Shown: positions 17,651 to 26,441, counted from the first letter of the stretch. The stretch is 64,000 nt of DNA from Calothrix sp. NIES-2098 (GCA_002368175.1 AP018172.1:5769001-5833000), one strand, 5' to 3'. A program made the numbers and translations. Notes: generated from the letters alone by a model not told the origin.

Positions 17651-18814
17651 ATGACTACATTTACTTTTGCCAACCCCACTGATTTAATTTTAGAAATTCC
17701 CGCTAACGCCCAAAATCAGGCGGATCTCCAGAGTTCATCTTTTTCTAACCCCACTTCTCGCTATCAAGGTTATATTAATGAACTTTGCCTGAGTGCTGTC
17801 TTGCCTTGGTTGCAAGAGGATTTTACATCACAGGCAAAGGTCTGGCCAACTACCACTGCTTTACCTAGTTTTTGGGAACTGGTAAATGGAACCGCAGTCG
17901 TAGTTGACGCCACTCGATTTATTTTGGTTCCTAGTGAAACCATTGATTTAAGTGAATTACGCGTACCTCAAGAATGGGTGGATTTACCTAGTTGGGCTGG
18001 TGATTATTATTTAGCAGTGCAAGTCGAACCAGATGAAGGTTACGTTAGGATTTGGGGTTACAGTACTCACGAAAAATTGAAGAATCAAGGCAATTATGAT
18101 GCAGGCGATCGCACTTATTCTTTAGACGTGACTGAAATTATTAATGATATAAGCTTGTTAGCGGTAACTCAAGAACTTTGCCCGCAAGCAAACACACGCA
18201 CCGCAATTTCACCTCTGCCCAACCTACCACAACAACAAGCCCAAAACCTGATTGCTCGCCTGGGAAAGTCGGAAGTGCTAACACCTCGGTTAGCAATCCC
18301 TTTTCAACTTTGGGGTGGGTTAATTGAACACGGGGGTTGGCGACAAAGCTTATATCAACAACGCTTGGGATTACCAGAACAATGGTCAGTGCTGCGATGG
18401 TTGCAACGCGGCGTTTCGCAAGCAGCAGAAAATATTGGTTGGGGACGCTTGAATTTACAATTGAGTTTTGTCGGTGGTAAAGGTGTAGAAGAAGCACAAG
18501 CAGATTCTATTCTGTCTCGGCAATTGGCGATCGCTGGTCAAACATACGAACTATTAGTTATACCGCAAGGCGAACCAGATGCACCGATCTGGCGATTTGA
18601 ATTGCGTAACGCCACAGTAGGCACAGCCATCCCAGGTGGATTTAAACTGCGACTACTCACCGAAGATTTACAACCATTCCCTAATAACGAAGATATCGCG
18701 ACAACTGCGGTAGAACAACTTTTCGTAGAAGTTGCCTTAGAACCTGGTGAAAGTATAGTTTGGGAAATAGAACCTCTCCCAGAAAACTACGATCGCGAAA
18801 TACTCAAATTTTAA
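17651..18814 (+). CDS. DUF1822 family protein
   Basis: 387 residues, soluble, no signal peptide. The family signs are the N-terminal ANPTDLILEIPANAQNQA, a Trp-rich middle (PQEWVDLPSWAGDYY, LAVQVEPDEGYVRIWGY) and a C-terminal LAIAGQTYELLVIPQGEPDAPIW segment followed by acidic strands (I shorten these motifs; they lie at about residues 1-20, 115-145 and 295-320). GGAGGA upstream of the ATG is a good ribosome site. DUF1822 proteins are found almost only in cyanobacteria, usually next to a sigma-like factor or a CHAT-domain protein; their biochemical role is unknown. It is probably co-transcribed with the sigma gene. Confidence 0.82.
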   Translation: MTTFTFANPTDLILEIPANAQNQADLQSSSFSNPTSRYQGYINELCLSAVLPWLQEDFTSQAKVWPTTTALPSFWELVNGTAVVVDATRFILVPSETIDLSELRVPQEWVDLPSWAGDYYLAVQVEPDEGYVRIWGYSTHEKLKNQGNYDAGDRTYSLDVTEIINDISLLAVTQELCPQANTRTAISPLPNLPQQQAQNLIARLGKSEVLTPRLAIPFQLWGGLIEHGGWRQSLYQQRLGLPEQWSVLRWLQRGVSQAAENIGWGRLNLQLSFVGGKGVEEAQADSILSRQLAIAGQTYELLVIPQGEPDAPIWRFELRNATVGTAIPGGFKLRLLTEDLQPFPNNEDIATTAVEQLFVEVALEPGESIVWEIEPLPENYDREILKF

Positions 18815-18887
18815 GCTTTAGTTTGGCTTTTTTTATAGATACTAATATGGGGAATTATTTCCTCAATCCACCTATAAATAAAAAGCC

Positions 18888-19355
18888 ATGAGAGAAAAAC
18901 CAAAACCACAAATGCGTATCTGGGCGATGTTTTGCCATCTCTCGGCTTTATTAGCTTGGATTTTATTGTTTTTCTTAGTATTTCTCGGAATTCCTGTATA
19001 TTTACCATTAAATATTTTAGTTCCACTGATAATTTGGCGATTAAAAAAAGCCAAATCGCCGTGGATTGATTTCCAAGGTAAAGAATCTTTAAATTTTCAA
19101 ATATCCCTGACGGTCTATATTTTGATTGTGATAATTATATCCTTATTGCTGATGTTAACTATATGTGGTATTGCTATCACCACTAATAGCACGGGCAAAG
19201 AAATCAAGACTCTTTTAGATACTTTATTATTCGTGTGGTTATTGTTAACTTCATCAATGATATTATTGCAATTATTTTTAGTTAATTTTGCTGCAATGAA
19301 AGCTTACAAAGGCGAGCATTATCGTTATCCCTGGACAATTAGATTTTTAAGATAA
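18888..19355 (+). CDS. DUF4870-type membrane protein
   Basis: 155 residues, with four likely membrane segments. The conserved start WAMFCHLSAL, then LVPLIIWRLKKAKSPWIDFQGKE followed by LNFQIS, is the pattern of the DUF4870 (Tic20-like) family. These small membrane proteins are of unknown function; Tic20 relatives form part of chloroplast protein import, but no such role is shown for the bacterial members. Very AT-rich. It is convergent with recJ. Confidence 0.75.
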   Translation: MREKPKPQMRIWAMFCHLSALLAWILLFFLVFLGIPVYLPLNILVPLIIWRLKKAKSPWIDFQGKESLNFQISLTVYILIVIIISLLLMLTICGIAITTNSTGKEIKTLLDTLLFVWLLLTSSMILLQLFLVNFAAMKAYKGEHYRYPWTIRFLR

Positions 19356-19500
19356 TTAATAATTTCCCATGTCTATTTAAACTTATACAAATTCAGAGAA
19401 ATATCTGGTTATATCATGTCCGGCTGATTAGTTATGAATCCTGCATCTGTGCAAAAAACTGAAAACTCTTTCTCCCCCTACTCCTTGTCCTCTTCTTTTA

Positions 19501-21831
19501 CTACTGAGTATTAACCATCGCCACAATTGTAGATATAGGTACTTCTGCAAAATACTCTTTCTGAAATTGTTCTTCACGAACAGCTGCTAAAAACTTGGCA
19601 ATAGCAGCATCGGCTTGGGTTTGCGAGACATTTTTGGGTTCTTGGCTAATGCGCAAATAATTGTCTTGGCGTTGCAGAGTAAATCCTAAATATTTTAAAG
19701 CTCTGATACCTAAAAGTAAGGTTTGGTCGCCAATGCCCAGTTTGTCTAAAAGTTGGACGCGGGTAACTAGGTGATTGGTGCGACTGAGGTATTTAGCAAT
19801 TCCTACCAGAGTTAGCCAAATTTCAGCAGGTGGTTGCTGGTGGGGTTTAGTCCAGGCGATCGCCAGTTGTTGATGATTGTAAAGACTCCGCTTCCACCAA
19901 GCGCGTAAATCATCCCAACTAGCAGGACATTCTTCCAGAATCAGTGCTGAGTTCTGCTTTTTGAGTTCAGATTGTTCTCGATCGCGCCAGTCTAAAATCA
20001 GTTCTGAATTGTGAGTAGTAAATACTGAGTTAGCGCTGGGACGAACAGCTATTAATCTAATTTCATAGCGTTTTTTAAAGGTGTTGTAGTCCAACTCAGC
20101 TATGCAATCACATCTACCAATAGGTAATTCATCTTTGTAATGTCCCCACCAAATACCCGGAAAAGCATTTCTCGTAGAATCATCGCGAATATCAAAATCG
20201 GTTTTAATGTACTGGATTTTTTTCCCTTGAGAATCTTGTTGATTGCGGTGCCAAGCATTTTCAAACCAGCAATTTTGAATTAAAAGTTTCGGGACGGGAT
20301 TACCCATTCCACAAGGTTCTAAGACTTTTAATTCTAAAAATAAATCTTTTCCTAAATCTGCTACTGTAACTGCAATGTCTGCTTGCACTGTGGGCGTGAG
20401 AGTTTTTCCTCCCAATGATTGCCGCAACCTTTGATTAATTGCTTCTGAAAATAAGGGAATATTTTCTACTGGCATACTCAACCCGGCAGCATAAGGATGT
20501 CCGCCAAAGCGATGTAATAGATGTGCTTGGTCTTTGACTAGTTGGTATAAATCGACAGAATTTATTGAACGGGCAGAACCCCTAGCAAGGGAGGAAGATG
20601 CAGGGATACCATTCTCCCCATCTTCGGAAATAGGGCTTTCTGTACTCAACAAAATCGTTGGGCGACCTGTTTCTTGTGCTACTTGTCCAGCCACTAAGCC
20701 CAACACGCCTACAGGCCATTGGGCGTCTGCTAGCACGATCGCACTGGTGGTAGACAAATCTAATTGGCTAAGTTTTTGCGCTACTTGGGTTTGGACATCT
20801 TTCTGCAAAGACTTACGGCGGGCGTTGGCTAGTTCTGTGTCTTCTGCTAGTTCGTGACAGCGTTTGAGGTCTCGGCTGGTGAGTAATTCTACACAAAAGC
20901 TAGCATCGCCTTGAATGCGGCTAACTGCATTGATCCGCGGCCCCAAACCAAAAGAAATATCTGTGGGGCGATCGCCACTTTTTTGGCATAGTTCTAATAA
21001 TCTGCCTACCCCCGGTCGTCGCCGTGCTGCGGGTGGTTGCTTAAAATCTTCCTGTAAACGTTGAATTCCCAATTGTGCTAAATAGCGACAATCGCCACTT
21101 AACTGCACCAAATCAGCAATTAACCCTACTGCCACTAAATCTAATAAATCTTCTAAAGGATGTTTTGCTACATTAGGCAGAGCTTGATATAGTGCTTCTA
21201 CTAATTTATAAGCTACCGCCACCCCAGAAAGATTATATAGCGGATGTTCATTCGGCAAATTGCGGGGGTTGATAATTGCCTTAACTGGTGGGCGTTCTGT
21301 GGGTAATGTGTGATGGTCTGTAACTATGACATCAATGCCTAGCTTTTGAGCATAAATAATTTCATCAATATTTGTGCTGCCAGTATCGCAAGTAACAATT
21401 AATGTAAAACCTTCTTTTGCTAAGTTATCAATACCTGAATTGTTGAGTCCGTGGGATTCTTTGAGGCGATTGGGAATGTAATAAGTTAACTGCAAGTTTT
21501 GGACAAAAAATTGCCCCAAACCATCCCAAAGCACAGATGTAGAAGTAATTCCATCAGCATCAAAGTCTCCCCAAATCGCCACTTTCTCACCAGCATTGCG
21601 TGCTTGTTGCAAACGCGCGACAGCTAAATGCATTTCTTCCCCAAACTCAAAGGGGCTAGCTGGTTGGTAGGCTTTGTAGTTGACAAAACCTTCTAATTGG
21701 GATTTATCTTGAATACCCCGTTGCCATAATAATTGTGCTGCATAAAGTCCACTTGATGCAGGGGTATACTTTTTCACTGCTTGGATAAACCACTCTGGTG
21801 GCTGTTCAGTTGCGGCTAGAGTCCACTGCAT
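19501..21831 (-). CDS. recJ: Single-stranded-DNA-specific exonuclease RecJ
   Basis: 776 residues, the length expected for cyanobacterial RecJ. The DHH phosphoesterase motifs are WGDFDADGITS (about residues 91-101), TCDTGS, VTDHHTLP and, in the DHHA1 domain, RFGGHPYAAGLSM. RecJ degrades 5' single-stranded DNA during recombinational and mismatch repair in a Mn2+-dependent way. Two low-complexity stretches look inserted: about residues 397-418 (SEDGENGIPASSSLARGS) and 605-640 (TTHNSELILDWR ... ELKKQNSALILEE), the latter resembling translated intergenic repeats. A purine-rich low-complexity tract lies directly upstream. Confidence 0.95.
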   Translation of the reverse strand: MQWTLAATEQPPEWFIQAVKKYTPASSGLYAAQLLWQRGIQDKSQLEGFVNYKAYQPASPFEFGEEMHLAVARLQQARNAGEKVAIWGDFDADGITSTSVLWDGLGQFFVQNLQLTYYIPNRLKESHGLNNSGIDNLAKEGFTLIVTCDTGSTNIDEIIYAQKLGIDVIVTDHHTLPTERPPVKAIINPRNLPNEHPLYNLSGVAVAYKLVEALYQALPNVAKHPLEDLLDLVAVGLIADLVQLSGDCRYLAQLGIQRLQEDFKQPPAARRRPGVGRLLELCQKSGDRPTDISFGLGPRINAVSRIQGDASFCVELLTSRDLKRCHELAEDTELANARRKSLQKDVQTQVAQKLSQLDLSTTSAIVLADAQWPVGVLGLVAGQVAQETGRPTILLSTESPISEDGENGIPASSSLARGSARSINSVDLYQLVKDQAHLLHRFGGHPYAAGLSMPVENIPLFSEAINQRLRQSLGGKTLTPTVQADIAVTVADLGKDLFLELKVLEPCGMGNPVPKLLIQNCWFENAWHRNQQDSQGKKIQYIKTDFDIRDDSTRNAFPGIWWGHYKDELPIGRCDCIAELDYNTFKKRYEIRLIAVRPSANSVFTTHNSELILDWRDREQSELKKQNSALILEECPASWDDLRAWWKRSLYNHQQLAIAWTKPHQQPPAEIWLTLVGIAKYLSRTNHLVTRVQLLDKLGIGDQTLLLGIRALKYLGFTLQRQDNYLRISQEPKNVSQTQADAAIAKFLAAVREEQFQKEYFAEVPISTIVAMVNTQ

Positions 21832-21846
21832 TTTTTAAAGAAAGGA

Positions 21847-21875
21847 GATGAGGGAGTGTGGGGAGTGTGGGGAGA
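21847..21875 (+). repeat. Left arm of a 29-base inverted repeat around the GNAT gene
   Basis: GATGAGGGAGTGTGGGGAG plus ten more bases are repeated in reverse complement at 22702-22730 with a single mismatch. The arm belongs to a longer purine-rich tract (21841-21912). Confidence 0.7.
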
Positions 21876-21947
21876 CAAGGGAGAAAAGGGAGACAGGGAG
21901 GACAAGGGAGATATAAGTACTATTAACTTTTGACTTTTGACTCTTGA

Positions 21948-22592
21948 CTATTCATCATTAATGATTAAATCTACCTGAGGTTCATGTACTAGGGGATTAA
22001 GGACTACTTCACTAGAAAATCCCTCAGGCTTACGGGTGCGAATAGCAGCAGGACGCGATCGCCTATAACCTGCTCTTTCAGCTTTTTGATGTTCATAATC
22101 AATCAGTCTGCCATAATGTGGATGCTTGCTGAGATTCATCGACAAGAAAATATGCTGACGAGTATTGCCAAAACCTTTGCGGTTGAAAAACTTAACTGCT
22201 GATGTATTGGTGGGATCTGTGTCTACCAGCATGAACCGCGCCCCGTCTTCAATCATCCGGGCGACGACTTTATCAACTAACTTATCTGCTACTCCCCGAC
22301 GTTGAAATTGCGGATCGACTCCTAGCCACAAAATATAACCGTAAGTCCAAGATGCTTTGGTAATAATAGTTCCTAAAATAAATCCGGCGAGTTCGCCATC
22401 TATTTCAGCCACTAAGCAATATTCTGGGTCTGTGTTGTAAAGTCCAATCACCTCCCATTCGTCCCAAGTTCTATACAAATAAGGATATAAATCGCTGGTA
22501 AATAATTCTTCTCCTAAGTGGTACACAGGAGCTATATCATCAATTCCTAATTCACGGACATAAACTGTGTCCGTGTCATCAATATTTGTCAT
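21948..22592 (-). CDS. GNAT-family N-acetyltransferase
   Basis: 214 residues. The GNAT core is present: VRELGIDDIAPVYHL at the start, EIDGELAGFILG, the acetyl-CoA-binding motif A (LGVDPQFQRRGVADKLVD, about residues 89-106) and FFNRKGF near 137. The last ~60 residues are a basic extension (KAERAGYRRSRPAAIRTRK) not typical of the fold. Some GNATs with this look modify ribosomal proteins or small molecules; the substrate is unknown. The start codon ATGACAAATATTG is itself built from the heptanucleotide repeat lying upstream. The gene is enclosed by a 29-base inverted repeat. Confidence 0.82.
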   Translation of the reverse strand: MTNIDDTDTVYVRELGIDDIAPVYHLGEELFTSDLYPYLYRTWDEWEVIGLYNTDPEYCLVAEIDGELAGFILGTIITKASWTYGYILWLGVDPQFQRRGVADKLVDKVVARMIEDGARFMLVDTDPTNTSAVKFFNRKGFGNTRQHIFLSMNLSKHPHYGRLIDYEHQKAERAGYRRSRPAAIRTRKPEGFSSEVVLNPLVHEPQVDLIINDE

Positions 22593-22598
22593 AGTAGT

Positions 22599-22628
22599 TA
22601 TTTGTCATTTGTCATTGGTCATTTGTCC
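22599..22628 (-). repeat. Tandem heptanucleotide repeat, copy 2
   Basis: Four units of ATGACAA/ATGACCA on the minus strand just upstream of the acetyltransferase start codon. Confidence 0.75.
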
Positions 22629-22701
22629 TCTCTTACAAAGTTCTGATCCGAGGAAACCTCGGCTCCGACTTTGCGCTTTGTCATTCGTTATTTCCCCCTT
22701 T

Positions 22702-22730
22702 TCTCCCCACCCTCCCCACACTCCCTCATC
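22702..22730 (-). repeat. Right arm of the 29-base inverted repeat
   Basis: It pairs with 21847-21875 (28 of 29 bases). It ends close to the stop codon of the PD-(D/E)XK gene. Confidence 0.7.
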
Positions 22731-22735
22731 CCTCT

Positions 22736-23539
22736 TCACAGTGATACTTCTTCTATACTTGCGAGATTTGGTAGAGAATTGGGATCGCTCTCTTGTTCAG
22801 CTGCTTGTGCGCGATCGCAGCGTGTGGCAAATTGACAATAGGTGCAGGCTTTATTGCCAAAGGGTAGTTGGGGAAATTGCTCTTTTTGTTGATAACGTTC
22901 TAGCCAATAAGTTAAATCGCTTAAGAGTTCATTAAGTTCATTAGCAGTTCGCTGGTGTTGAGCCGTATTGTAAATAAATTTAATATTTTGTGGTTTGCCT
23001 TCAGATTGAACAAACCAATAAGTCATCGAGATATTTTCTGGCAGGTATTCGCTAGTTTCTGCCAAAACATACAAATAAAGACGTGTTTGCCAGTTCTTTT
23101 CTAATTTACTTTTATGTAGTGGTTTGGGATAAGTTTTCCAGTCGAGAATTTGAGCTTTTTGGCGATCGGCAATTAATAAATCGTAGACAACAGTCAACAG
23201 ATAATTTTGAACTTGCAGAGTGCGGTAGTGTTCGCTTTCTCGGAAAGTTTGGTTATCAGTCGCAGGTGCCAAAATTTCTGGTGCAGCATTAGCAAAAGCT
23301 GACATCCAGGTTTGTAGTTGGCTATCTGCTTGCAAAAAACTCTGAATTGGTAAACCCATTTCTCGCTGTTGCATTAGCAGGTGAAACCGACTACCTAAAG
23401 TTTGTCGTTCTTCCTGTTCTGGATCTGAGGGAGAATTAAGATTTTCTAAGTAGGTATGTTGAAATTGACGAGGACAACGTTCTAGTAAATTAAGTTGTCC
23501 TTGGGAAATTCGTAATAATTGAGTGGGAGTTGACAGCAT
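22736..23539 (-). CDS. PD-(D/E)XK nuclease with probable Fe-S cluster (RecB/Cas4-like)
   Basis: 267 residues from the ATG at 23537-23539; an in-frame TTG 15 codons earlier is less likely. The nuclease core is visible as GSRFHLLMQQ (motif I His/helix), VVYDLLIADRQ (Asp) and ILDWKT (Asp-x-Lys). Cysteines in LERCPRQF near the N-terminus and CTYCQFATRC at the C-terminus give the four-Cys set that holds a [4Fe-4S] cluster in AddB- and Cas4-type nucleases. It may cut or process single-stranded DNA ends in repair. It sits next to a repair-associated gene (recJ is two genes away). There are no cas genes beside it, so I do not call it cas4. Confidence 0.8.
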   Translation of the reverse strand: MLSTPTQLLRISQGQLNLLERCPRQFQHTYLENLNSPSDPEQEERQTLGSRFHLLMQQREMGLPIQSFLQADSQLQTWMSAFANAAPEILAPATDNQTFRESEHYRTLQVQNYLLTVVYDLLIADRQKAQILDWKTYPKPLHKSKLEKNWQTRLYLYVLAETSEYLPENISMTYWFVQSEGKPQNIKFIYNTAQHQRTANELNELLSDLTYWLERYQQKEQFPQLPFGNKACTYCQFATRCDRAQAAEQESDPNSLPNLASIEEVSL

Positions 23540-23617
23540 TCTTATATTGTAGAAGCGATCGCATATTACCCTACAAGTAAGCAAACGAAGTATTGATTTT
23601 CATTAATGGAGTTCTAA

Positions 23618-23974
23618 GCCTCATTAACGAAGCTCAAAGACTCGTTGGCGAGTATTAAAGACTGATTAACGGAGTTCAAAGACTCGTTAGCGAGTATCAA
23701 AGACTGATTAACGAAGCTTAAAGACTCGTTGGCGAGTATTAAAGACTGATTAACGAAGCTTAAAGACTCGTTGACGAGTATCAAAGACTGGTTAATGAAG
23801 CTCAAAGACTCGTTGACGAGTATCAAAGACTGGTTAACGGAGTTCAAAGACTCGTTGACGAGTATCAAAGACTGGTTAATGAAGCTCAAAGACTCGTTGA
23901 CGAGTATCAAAGACTGGTTAATGAAGCTCAAAGACTCGTTGACGAGTATCAAAGACTGATTAACGAAGTTCTGA
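23618..23974 (+). repeat. Tandem array of 17 x 21 bp (8.5 units of 42 bp)
   Basis: Units begin GACTCG at 23639, 23681, 23723, 23765, 23807, 23849, 23891 and 23933, exactly 42 bases apart. Each 42-base unit consists of two related 21-base halves, GACTCGTTGACGAGTATCAAA and GACTGGTTAATGAAGCTCAAA (21 bases each, given here only for comparison by their first 20). The first half contains ACTCG-NNNN-CGAGT in all eight units, with changes only in the loop (TTGG, TTAG, TTGA). Frames stay in phase because 21 is a multiple of three: one frame reads as coiled-coil heptads (RLVDEYQRLVNEAQ), interrupted by stops only in the first half of the array; the minus strand has an open 112-codon frame (LILVNESLSFINQS) without an ATG. 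I cannot say whether it is coding, a decayed gene or a structural repeat. Confidence 0.9.
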
Positions 23975-24267
23975 GGCTCATTCGCAAGCAGTGGAAGACA
24001 AATGACTTCGACCGAATTTAGGACTTCCTAATAAAAAAACATTCCAATCATAAATTGTAGGGGTAGGGAAATCCCAAACCGTAGGGGTGGGGTAATTTAT
24101 TTTTTGTTTCCCTTGAATGATGCGTACTTTACCCATGTAGAGAACTTACTCTACGGTTTCTATATTCATTATTGGAGATTTTTAAAGAAAAAAGTAAAAG
24201 GTAAAAGGCAAAAGGATGAATTTTGTCATCACTCCTTCTTCCCTTTACCTTTTTATGTACCTGATGC

Positions 24268-24471
24268 TTATTTAATGTTATCCCTTGCGTCCCTCACTGC
24301 GGCAAAGAAAAATAATGCTGTCAGTGGAATGCTCAAAATCAGGATAATCGTCGTGGCTTGAACGCCTAAATCTGGTTGTCCGTAGCTGAGTTCAAAAATC
24401 GAACCGACAGCCGCGATCGCAGCTACGCAAGAACCGCCTAGAAATAAACCGCTTTTTGGAGTTAAATACAC
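24268..24471 (-). CDS. Small two-helix membrane protein
   Basis: 67 residues starting at a GTG (24469-24471). Two hydrophobic helices (about 8-25 and 40-60) are separated by a short loop (ELSYGQPDLGVQA), and the C-terminus is charged (VRDARDNIK). It follows peptide deformylase by 12 bases on the same strand and is probably co-transcribed. I do not know the family. The overlapping plus-strand frame lacks such features. Confidence 0.6.
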   Translation of the reverse strand: MYLTPKSGLFLGGSCVAAIAAVGSIFELSYGQPDLGVQATTIILILSIPLTALFFFAAVRDARDNIK

Positions 24472-24483
24472 AACTAGACCACC

Positions 24484-25047
24484 CTATGCTACAGGTTTCA
24501 CCGCTTGATACGAGAAGCCATTTTTAGATAGTTCCTGGGCCAAAGTCAAGGAATTATCTACGCGATCTACAAATACCACGCCATTGAGGTGATCCATTTC
24601 GTGCTGAATGCAGCGTGCGAGTAAGTCATTAGCTTTTAATGTCTTAGGACGGCCATATTCATCTTTATAGGCAATTTCCACCACTTCTGGGCGCTTTACA
24701 TCCATGTAAACATTGGGAATGCTCAAACATCCTTCTTGCGCAACGCAGATTTCCTTGCTTACCTGTTTAATTGTGGGGTTGATCAATACCAGTGGTGGAT
24801 TAGCTGGGTTATCTGGTTCTAAATCGATAACTATTAGTTGTTTATGAACTCCTACTTGCGGCGCAGCCAAACCAATGCCATCTTTGCTGTACATAGTTTG
24901 CAGCATTTCGCGTACCAGTTGGCGCAATTCATCATCTACTTTGGTAATGCGTTTTGCTGGTTGACGTAAAACGCGATCGCCTAAATAGTGAAGTTGCAAC
25001 GGAGGATTTTTTAACTTTTTTTTCTCGACAGCAATTTCGGAGGGCAT
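24484..25047 (-). CDS. def: Peptide deformylase
   Basis: 187 residues with all three motifs: GIGLAAPQVG (about 58-67), EGCLSIP (about 105-111, Cys metal ligand) and QHEMDHLNG (about 148-156, two His ligands and catalytic Glu). It removes the formyl group from the N-terminal Met of new proteins, using Fe2+. The N-terminus has a 15-residue basic extension. AGGAATC precedes the ATG. A small membrane protein follows in the same transcription unit. Confidence 0.97.
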   Translation of the reverse strand: MPSEIAVEKKKLKNPPLQLHYLGDRVLRQPAKRITKVDDELRQLVREMLQTMYSKDGIGLAAPQVGVHKQLIVIDLEPDNPANPPLVLINPTIKQVSKEICVAQEGCLSIPNVYMDVKRPEVVEIAYKDEYGRPKTLKANDLLARCIQHEMDHLNGVVFVDRVDNSLTLAQELSKNGFSYQAVKPVA

Positions 25048-25271
25048 GATTCCTTATCGGCTAGATTGTGAAAATTCCTTCTAGTTTAATTCTATCAATC
25101 TCTTTAGGTGTGAAATCTGGCAGTCTCTGCGGTAATTGGCACAAAATACCCAAACTCTTCACTGTCGAGTATAAATGTGATACCATCTCGCGCCAATTAT
25201 CAGAGTTTGTACGGTTTTAGCATTGCTCATTGGTGTCAACTTAACGTGAAATCCGCTTAGTTGCAAGGTTT

Positions 25272-25365
25272 CGCCCTCATCCCCAGCCCCTCTCCCACAG
25301 GGATAGGGGAGCAAGAGATTTAATTCCCCTTCTCCAGGGGGAGAAGGGGTGAGGGGATGAGGGCG
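25272..25365. repeat. Imperfect inverted repeat, dispersed cyanobacterial type
   Basis: CGCCCTCATCCCC at the left is complemented by GGGGATGAGGGCG at the right, with CCCCT/AGGGG pairing inside. Translation gives only low-complexity Pro/Gly text. The type is familiar from intergenic regions of many cyanobacteria. Confidence 0.75.
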
Positions 25366-25487
25366 AGGGTTTTTGTACAACACGCGCCGTATATAGCTTT
25401 TAGCTTAAGTTGACACGTATGAGCATTGCTAAACCCCTACGATATCTCGCATTTGGCTGCGAAATTCGCATATCGGAGTCATAATGT

Positions 25488-26390
25488 GTGTGGAAATTTT
25501 TAAATAAACTTGACTACCTGCTTAAAGAAACTTTCCTGGGTTTGCTGCGGGGAGGTTGGATGAACTGGGCAGCTGTCAGTACTGTAACGGTATTGCTATT
25601 TTTATTTGGGATGAGTTTGCAAACTTCCTGGCAATTAGAAAAACTCCTCTATCAGTTTGGTAGCCAGATGGAAGTCTCAGTTTATCTGGATTCGGGGACA
25701 TCAGCCGCAACTATTGAACCACTGGTGACAACCATGCCTGATGTAGTAGCAACTAAAACAATCACCAAGGAACAAGCTTGGAGTAAGTTAGTTAAGGAAC
25801 TGAGAATTTCTGATATTGAAGGTGCTACCCAGCAGCTAGGAGAAAATCCCCTAGTTGATGAAGTGAAGGTAAAAGCACGGAACACTGAAGTTGTGGCAAA
25901 TTTATCGACACAGTTAGCTAAGTTACCGGGAGTGAGTACGGTGCAGTATGTCGATGAAGCAGTGAAACGCATCGCTCAGTTGCACGCAGGTCTGAACTGG
26001 ATTACTTTGACAATTACTATCCTCCTCACCTTAACTGCGATCGCTGTCACTAGTATTACCATTCGCCTAATTGTGATGGCGCGACGCCAAGAAATAGAAA
26101 TTATGCAGTTAGTAGGTGCAACTACTGCTTGGATTTACTTACCCTTTATTTTGCAAGGTATAAGTTTTGGCATAGTTGGCGGTGCGATCGCTTGGAGTTT
26201 GATTTCTCTAGTTCAACAGTTTCTCGGAAATCTGCTAGCTAACCAGCCTGAGTTTATTCAATTTCTTACTAAAGGTTTGCAACTCACTCCCATACAAATC
26301 TTATTGTTACCCCTGATTCTCTTGAGCTTTGGTGCAGCTGTAGGATTAATGGGGAGTTTATTTGCTGTTCGGCGTTTTGCCAGAAGTTAG
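25488..26390 (+). CDS. ftsX: Cell-division ABC-transporter permease FtsX
   Basis: 300 residues. A GTG start (25488-25490) is chosen because GGAG lies nine bases upstream and the protein begins in the usual way, before KLDYLLKETFLGLLRGG. One membrane helix (about 28-45) is followed by a periplasmic domain of ~120 residues (SVYLDSG ... VQYVDEAV), then three helices at about 172-195, 218-245 and 270-292. FtsX works with the ATPase FtsE to activate septal cell-wall hydrolases. ftsE is not adjacent in this window, as often in cyanobacteria. Confidence 0.93.
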   Translation: MWKFLNKLDYLLKETFLGLLRGGWMNWAAVSTVTVLLFLFGMSLQTSWQLEKLLYQFGSQMEVSVYLDSGTSAATIEPLVTTMPDVVATKTITKEQAWSKLVKELRISDIEGATQQLGENPLVDEVKVKARNTEVVANLSTQLAKLPGVSTVQYVDEAVKRIAQLHAGLNWITLTITILLTLTAIAVTSITIRLIVMARRQEIEIMQLVGATTAWIYLPFILQGISFGIVGGAIAWSLISLVQQFLGNLLANQPEFIQFLTKGLQLTPIQILLLPLILLSFGAAVGLMGSLFAVRRFARS

Positions 26391-26408
26391 TCAAGAGTCA
26401 ATGGTTAT

Positions 26409-26441
26409 TCAAATGACAAATGCCAAATGACAAAGGACAAA
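26409..26441 (+). repeat. Tandem heptanucleotide repeat, copy 3
   Basis: Runs of AAATGAC/AAATGCC/AAAGGAC lie between ftsX and the DUF3598 gene, and supply the AAGGA ribosome site of the latter. Confidence 0.7.

Noticed and set aside
22736..23539. cas4
   Set aside because: The nuclease resembles Cas4, but no cas1, cas2 or effector genes are nearby and the CRISPR array is 8 kb away.
23614..23952. 112-codon minus-strand frame over the tandem array
   Set aside because: No ATG and no ribosome site; any frame not hitting a stop in one unit stays open throughout a 21-bp array. Kept only as part of the repeat entry.
24104..24361. 85-codon plus-strand frame
   Set aside because: It is antisense to the small membrane-protein gene next to def, which has better coding character; the frame starts in low-complexity AAAAGGTAAAAGG text.
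25159..25383. 74-codon minus-strand frame rich in Pro and Gly
   Set aside because: It is the translation of the dispersed inverted repeat at 25272-25365.
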